From assembly GCA_016205975.1 (NCBI GenBank), contig JACQSK010000017.1, positions 1-23,306 of the forward strand: DNA of 23,306 bases, read 5' to 3'. The stretch's first letter is position 1. Every line of letters starts with the position of its first letter. Made by a program: the position numbers and the translations under genes. The DNA comes from Candidatus Uhrbacteria bacterium. GTDB lineage: Bacteria > Patescibacteria > ABY1 > SG8-24 > GWF2-40-263. Below the pieces are notes generated by a model. It ran no database searches. It had not been told where the DNA came from and saw only the letters and a list, made by a program, of their open reading frames with translations. Of this stretch, positions 20,284 through 23,306 are shown one piece after another.

Positions 20284-21333
20284 ATGGAATGGACTCTCCT
20301 GCAAATCGGTGTCTATCTCGGTGGTGTTGCTGCGGTTGCCTTTGTCGTCGGTCTGGGCATGTACGCCGTCTGGTCTCGTGTCCAGAATCTGCGCAAGGAC
20401 ATCGAGACGATCAAGCGGGGCGCAAAGGAGGACAAAGGGGCGCAAAGGGAGACAGAGGAAGAGGAAGGGGAGGAAGAAGGGCTGGAGGGCGACACGAGTC
20501 GGCTTACGGGTGACCTACGCGACCTTTCCGGATCGGTCGATCCAGCGCTCCGGGGAGACGTCGACAGCTTGTACGGGGATGTCTCAGGACTCACGGGAGA
20601 CCTCACCGGACTTGAGGGCAACGGCTCAGACATCACGGGTGACTGCTCAGACATCACCGGCGACTGCTCCAACTTGACGGGCGACGTCACGGGGCTGCGC
20701 GGCGACGTGTCTGACCTGGAGGGTGACGTCACAAACCTCCAAGGGCTCGTGACGCATACCTATGGCGATGCCTCTGGCTTGCGAGGAGATGTCAGTCGGC
20801 TTACGGGCGGTCTCCATGACCTCTCCGGGTCGATTGATCCAGCGCTCCGGGGAGATGTCGACAGCTTGTACGGGGATGTCTCAGGACTCATAGGCGACCT
20901 CACCGGACTTGAGGGCGAGTGTTCAGACATTACCGGCGATTGTTCAAACATCACCGGCGACTGCTCCAACTTGACGGGCGACGTCACGGGGCTGCGCGGC
21001 GACGTGTCTGACCTGGAGGGTGACGTCACAAACCTCCAAGGGCTCGTGACGCATCTCAATGGCGATGCCTCGGGCTTGCGAGGAGACGCGAGCAACATCC
21101 ACGGCTACGTGAGCGGGCTCACGGGGTTCGTCTCTCGGGTACGAGGGTGCGTCGACGACATTGAAGGCGATCTCTCCGGACTCGCGGGCGACGTCACGTT
21201 CATCTCGGGGGACGTGAGCGGCTTGCAAGTGCTTCCTCGGCCGTGCCCGTCCTGCGGGCGAGGCCCGCCCGTTGAGGACGGAGAGCCTGACGAGACCGCT
21301 TCCGATGAACCACCAGACCCTGACGCGGCTTGA
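20284..21333 (+). CDS. Membrane-anchored heptapeptide-repeat protein
   Basis: This 349-residue protein has one N-terminal membrane helix (about residues 7-29), a charged Lys/Glu linker (about 36-70) and then about 36 tandem copies of a 7-residue unit of the form x-[LI]-x-G-D-x-[ST] up to about residue 315. Typical units are GLTGDLT, DITGDCS, GLRGDVS and DLEGDVT. The C-terminus is acidic and has a CPSCG pair. A 99-residue block is duplicated in tandem (see 20497-21090). Regular Gly-Asp with hydrophobic spacing suggests a stacked solenoid or beta-helix, as in other short-repeat surface proteins; Asp at fixed positions could bind calcium. Several units carry Cys (GDCS) in rows. The function is unknown; an extracellular fibre or stalk is a guess. 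Its linker is encoded by the purine-rich repeat shared with trmD and smc. Confidence 0.88.
   Translation: MEWTLLQIGVYLGGVAAVAFVVGLGMYAVWSRVQNLRKDIETIKRGAKEDKGAQRETEEEEGEEEGLEGDTSRLTGDLRDLSGSVDPALRGDVDSLYGDVSGLTGDLTGLEGNGSDITGDCSDITGDCSNLTGDVTGLRGDVSDLEGDVTNLQGLVTHTYGDASGLRGDVSRLTGGLHDLSGSIDPALRGDVDSLYGDVSGLIGDLTGLEGECSDITGDCSNITGDCSNLTGDVTGLRGDVSDLEGDVTNLQGLVTHLNGDASGLRGDASNIHGYVSGLTGFVSRVRGCVDDIEGDLSGLAGDVTFISGDVSGLQVLPRPCPSCGRGPPVEDGEPDETASDEPPDPDAA
20416..20490 (+). repeat. Purine-rich repeat in the linker of the heptapeptide-repeat gene
   Basis: GGGGCGCAAAGGAGGACAAA and a following GGGGCGCAAAGGGAGACAGAG-like unit match the trmD tract almost base for base, then grade into GAGGAAGGGG-type sequence coding for Glu/Gly. 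Confidence 0.75.
20497..21090 (+). repeat. Tandem 297-bp duplication in the heptapeptide-repeat gene
   Basis: The stretch beginning AGTCGGCTTACGGG at 20497 recurs at 20794, exactly 297 nt (99 codons) later, and the two copies stay highly similar to about 21090. Differences are mostly third-position or conservative (SVDP/SIDP, GLTGDLT/GLIGDLT), so the duplication is fairly recent or is kept alike by gene conversion. Confidence 0.85.
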
Positions 21334-21355
21334 GCCACAAGAGCCCGTCCACGCA

Positions 21356-21380
21356 AGACTCGCACGCGCGAGTCTTTTTT
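21356..21380 (+). terminator. Intrinsic terminator of the 19782-21333 operon
   Basis: AGACTCGC/GCGAGTCT form a perfect 8-bp stem with loop ACGC and six T at the end. Confidence 0.85.
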
Positions 21381-21384
21381 CGTG

Positions 21385-21420
21385 CAAAAAAATCCCCCGG
21401 CGCTAAAGCTTCGGGGGGAT
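21385..21420 (-). terminator. Intrinsic terminator of the minus-strand gene at 21452
   Basis: On the minus strand ATCCCCC (21420-21414) pairs with GGGGGAT (21398-21392), followed by seven or so T. It sits back to back with the plus-strand terminator at 21356-21380. Confidence 0.75.
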
Positions 21421-21451
21421 GCGGACGATCCGTGCGGGTCGTCGTGCCGCT

Positions 21452-21910
21452 TTACAGCGCGAGGGCTGAAGTGGGTGAGGTTGTCGTCTTGCTCGCGACG
21501 GTCTCGCGGATCGTATCCCAGCAGGCGCGCAAGTCCGCGACCTGTTCCTCGTTGCCCATGAGGACGTCGGCGAAATGACCATCAGTCACGCCTGGGCGGT
21601 GCAGGCGCAGTTGTCGCCAGAGGAAGTTGAGCCTCACGAGCTCGCGACGGAACGCCGTGTCCTCCAGCAGAACGAGGACGAGCTCGGCTTCCAGTTCTTC
21701 CCGTCGCGCGCGGTCCAGCCGCGTCTGGACGGTGACGATGCGAGCGGGGTCCAGGGCCATGTTGGAGAGCGCATAGTGCAGCTCGTTCCTCTCATGCGCC
21801 ACCCGCTCGCGCGCGCGGACATGGCGATGGCGCACCTCGCGCGGGTGCGCGTCGAAGAGCTGTGAGATTTCTTTGAACGAGAGCGGGGCGGACGGATCGG
21901 AAAGGGGCAT
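21452..21910 (-). CDS. Helical protein of unknown function
   Basis: This 152-residue protein is Arg/Glu/Leu-rich and almost all predicted helix (HVRARERVAHERNELHYAL, VQTRLDRARREELEAELVLV), with a Thr/Ser-rich end. There is no signal peptide, membrane helix or known motif. I do not recognise it. GAGGAGG lies 4 nt before the ATG at 21910, and the promoter 21928-21956 has the same hexamers as that of the kinase-like gene at 16603, so both may belong to the same accessory expression class. It resembles the helical proteins at 12362 and 14223 in composition but not clearly in sequence. Confidence 0.78.
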   Translation of the reverse strand: MPLSDPSAPLSFKEISQLFDAHPREVRHRHVRARERVAHERNELHYALSNMALDPARIVTVQTRLDRARREELEAELVLVLLEDTAFRRELVRLNFLWRQLRLHRPGVTDGHFADVLMGNEEQVADLRACWDTIRETVASKTTTSPTSALAL

Positions 21911-21927
21911 ACTTCCTCCTCAGGTGC

Positions 21928-21956
21928 AGGCTACGGAAAGGTGGCGCTTCCGTCAA
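21928..21956 (-). promoter_or_regulatory. Promoter of the 21452-21910 gene
   Basis: TTGACG (21956-21951) and TAGCCT (21933-21928), 17 nt apart. The -35 region is part of a direct repeat: TTTGACGGAAG occurs twice in a row on the minus strand. Confidence 0.65.
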
Positions 21957-21978
21957 ATCCTTCCGTCAAATCGAGAGG

Positions 21979-21996
21979 CGGGAGCAGTGGCTCCCG
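21979..21996. other. Perfect hairpin between divergent genes
   Basis: CGGGAGC/GCTCCCG, a 7-bp stem with a 4-nt loop, lies between the minus-strand promoter (21928-21956) and the m5C methyltransferase gene. It has no U-tract; its role is unknown. Confidence 0.4.
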
Positions 21997-22037
21997 TCCA
22001 TGAATGTAGACAGGGCCTTTTTCTTTTTCTCGAGGAC

Positions 22038-22046
22038 TGTCACACT
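22038..22046 (+). promoter_or_regulatory. Extended -10-like box 8 nt before the m5C methyltransferase gene
   Basis: TGTCACACT ends 8 nt before the ATG at 22055. It is weaker than the smc box but has the same geometry, again implying a leaderless transcript. Confidence 0.4.
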
Positions 22047-22054
22047 TCTTCGGT

Positions 22055-22951
22055 ATGACTCTTCCCGAGCCCCTCATGACCCGCCTCACAAAACAGTTTG
22101 GCGCCGCGGCCGTGCGGGCGATGCTTTTGGCGATGCGCGGGAAACGATTGCCGACCTTGCGCGTGAATACGCTTAGGTCCTCTGATGAGGAAGTGATGGC
22201 GGCCTTGCGGCAGAGCGCCGTTGCATTCGAGCGTGTGCGCGGACTTCCTCATGCGTTCATCATCAAAAATAAAACCGACAAGGAGCTCCTCGCGCATCCA
22301 CTGACGACCTCGGGGCGCATCTACTTGCAAGGGCTGACGTCCATGCTCCCACCGCTTGTCCTGGATCCACGCCCCGGTGAGCGTGTGCTTGACCTGTGTG
22401 CAGCGCCAGGAAGCAAGACCTCTCAGATCGCGGCGCTCATGGGCAACAAGGGAACGCTCGTCGCGTGCGAGAAAGATCCGGTGAGATTCCAAAAGCTTCA
22501 ACACACGCTCTCTCTGCAAGGCGCGCGCGCCGAAACGATTTTCGGGGACGCTACACTTCTGCCACGCACGCACGCGGGGAACTTCGATTGCGTCCTTGCC
22601 GACGTACCCTGTTCAGCCGAAGGGAGAATCGATCTCAACAACCGTCGTAGTTTCGCCTACTGGTCGCAGAAAAATATCACCGAGCACGCCAAGCTCCAGC
22701 GTCGCTTGCTGCGTAGCGCAGTGGCATGCCTCAAGAGTGGCGGCACGCTCGTGTACTCGACCTGCACACTCGCCCCTGAGGAGAACGAGGATCAGATCGC
22801 CCGGCTCATCGGTGAGTTTCCGTTTATGAAGCCGTCGCCCGTCGTGCTTCCTTTTCTCTCAATGCCAGCCTTTCACAAAACGGCCACATTGTTGCCCGCG
22901 GCAAGCCGCGAGGGATTTTTTATCGCGAAGCTTGTGAAGACGATCGGTTGA
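22055..22951 (+). CDS. RsmB/RsmF/NOP2-family RNA m5C methyltransferase
   Basis: This SAM-dependent enzyme methylates C5 of cytosine in rRNA (or tRNA). The 298 residues comprise a short N-terminal RNA-binding part and the Rossmann methyltransferase domain. Motif I is DLCAAPGSKTSQIAAL (about residues 112-127). Motif IV is DVPCSAEG with one catalytic Cys (about 187), and motif VI is YSTCTLAPEENE with the second Cys (about 236); the two-cysteine pair is characteristic of the family. The NusB-like N-terminal domain of classical RsmB is absent, so I leave the gene name open; C967, C1407 or another cytosine is possible. The ATG at 22055 has no Shine-Dalgarno sequence and follows a -10-like box by 8 nt. 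Confidence 0.93.
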   Translation: MTLPEPLMTRLTKQFGAAAVRAMLLAMRGKRLPTLRVNTLRSSDEEVMAALRQSAVAFERVRGLPHAFIIKNKTDKELLAHPLTTSGRIYLQGLTSMLPPLVLDPRPGERVLDLCAAPGSKTSQIAALMGNKGTLVACEKDPVRFQKLQHTLSLQGARAETIFGDATLLPRTHAGNFDCVLADVPCSAEGRIDLNNRRSFAYWSQKNITEHAKLQRRLLRSAVACLKSGGTLVYSTCTLAPEENEDQIARLIGEFPFMKPSPVVLPFLSMPAFHKTATLLPAASREGFFIAKLVKTIG

Positions 22952-23306
22952 TATCGTCTCTCTTTTCAATCGCGCTTATTTCAGGCAAGCTGTGAGGCGT
23001 AGACTTCAAGGAGTTCTCAATTCAAAGGACCTTTCAAAGACCAGCCATAGCTTCAGCGACGGCTGGCAGGCCCGTTCCTAAGGTGAGGTAGACCCAGGCT
23101 TCTCCTCCGAAGGCGGATCCGCCTCTGGCGGAAGCCTGGGCCGTATCGATACTCTCCGTCATCCCCTCCGTCATCCTGACGACGAGTCCTCGAGGAGGAA
23201 GGATCCCATTTCCTCCGAGCGAATGCTCTACAACGGAACCCCTCAACTCCGTACGGAATGAACAACGCACCCTAACCGTCTAACCCTCCCTATGTACCCC
23301 TCCCTC
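22952..23306. repeat. Palindrome-rich intergenic sequence
   Basis: No credible gene follows the methyltransferase. CCAGCC/GGCTGG pair across 23041-23066. CCCAGGCTT (23093-23101) pairs perfectly with AAGCCTGGG (23132-23140) and encloses the 14-bp palindrome AGGCGGATCCGCCT (23111-23124). TCCGTCATCC recurs twice near 23155-23177. This nested, GC-rich build is typical of dispersed intergenic repeats. Minus-strand open frames here (for example 23034-23270) have low-complexity products and no ribosome site. Confidence 0.6.

Noticed and set aside
20497..21220. CRISPR array
   Set aside because: The repeats are in a protein-coding frame, in steps of 21 nt and 297 nt without unique spacers.
23034..23270. 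A 78-codon minus-strand gene
   Set aside because: The product reflects the palindromic repeat; no ribosome site and no protein-like pattern.

Overview
The window most likely comes from a member of the Patescibacteria (Candidate Phyla Radiation), possibly Parcubacteria/Uhrbacteria-like. This is inferred from the 16S rRNA, which carries GCAGCAGCGG at the 515F site and GAATAGACGG at the 907/926 site instead of the usual GCMGCCGCGG and GAATTGACGG. A very short SMC, compact spacing and many uncharacterised small proteins fit the same picture. Housekeeping genes are intact and GC content is high. No tRNA, CRISPR array, transposase or integrase was seen.

Layout. 1-1810: 16S rRNA on the minus strand with its promoter, back to back with the khpA promoter. 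1909-2991: khpA and trmD. 3028-4305: two minus-strand genes of unknown function. 4391-7363: a plus-strand run of a lycopene-cyclase-like membrane protein, a small heat-shock protein and a VanW-domain envelope protein. 7364-7765: non-coding, with a minus-strand small RNA that has its own promoter, rod-like fold and terminator (6S-like candidate). 7766-9369: clpP and a DHH phosphoesterase on the minus strand, divergent from smc (9435-11702). 11753-12216: a RelE/ParE-type toxin-antitoxin pair. 12250-15375: a minus-strand accessory cassette of small genes (Cys-rich 61 aa, coiled coil, two PQ-loop/SemiSWEET-like membrane proteins, helical 105 aa) separated by highly structured leaders and about 600 nt of probable structured RNA. 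15454-16603: a nucleotide-kinase-like P-loop protein and a membrane protein gene broken by an in-frame TAG. 16790-18373: rpsP and rlmN. 18414-21333: a Na+/H+ antiporter, a secreted protein and a membrane-anchored heptapeptide-repeat protein. 21452-21910: a helical protein on the minus strand. 22055-22951: an RsmB/NOP2-type m5C methyltransferase, followed by a palindrome-rich intergenic end.

How the genes fit together. khpA, trmD, rpsP, rlmN, the m5C methyltransferase and the 16S gene are translation functions. They are scattered here rather than in the usual rpsP-khpA-rimM-trmD-rplS operon; rimM is not in the window. ClpP, Hsp20 and the toxin-antitoxin pair are stress or protein-quality functions. 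Two kinds of gene start are visible. Several core genes (smc, antitoxin, cyclase-like, m5C methyltransferase) have an extended -10 box 7-9 nt before the ATG and no Shine-Dalgarno sequence, implying leaderless mRNAs. The accessory genes have AGGAG/GGAGG sites and ordinary leaders.

Most unusual: (i) a leader motif repeated upstream of three accessory transcription units; (ii) the large structured, non-coding block at about 13541-14145; (iii) a purine-rich repeat, open in all three frames, inserted in-frame in trmD, smc and the heptapeptide-repeat gene; (iv) an SMC with no recognisable hinge; (v) the 6S-like RNA.
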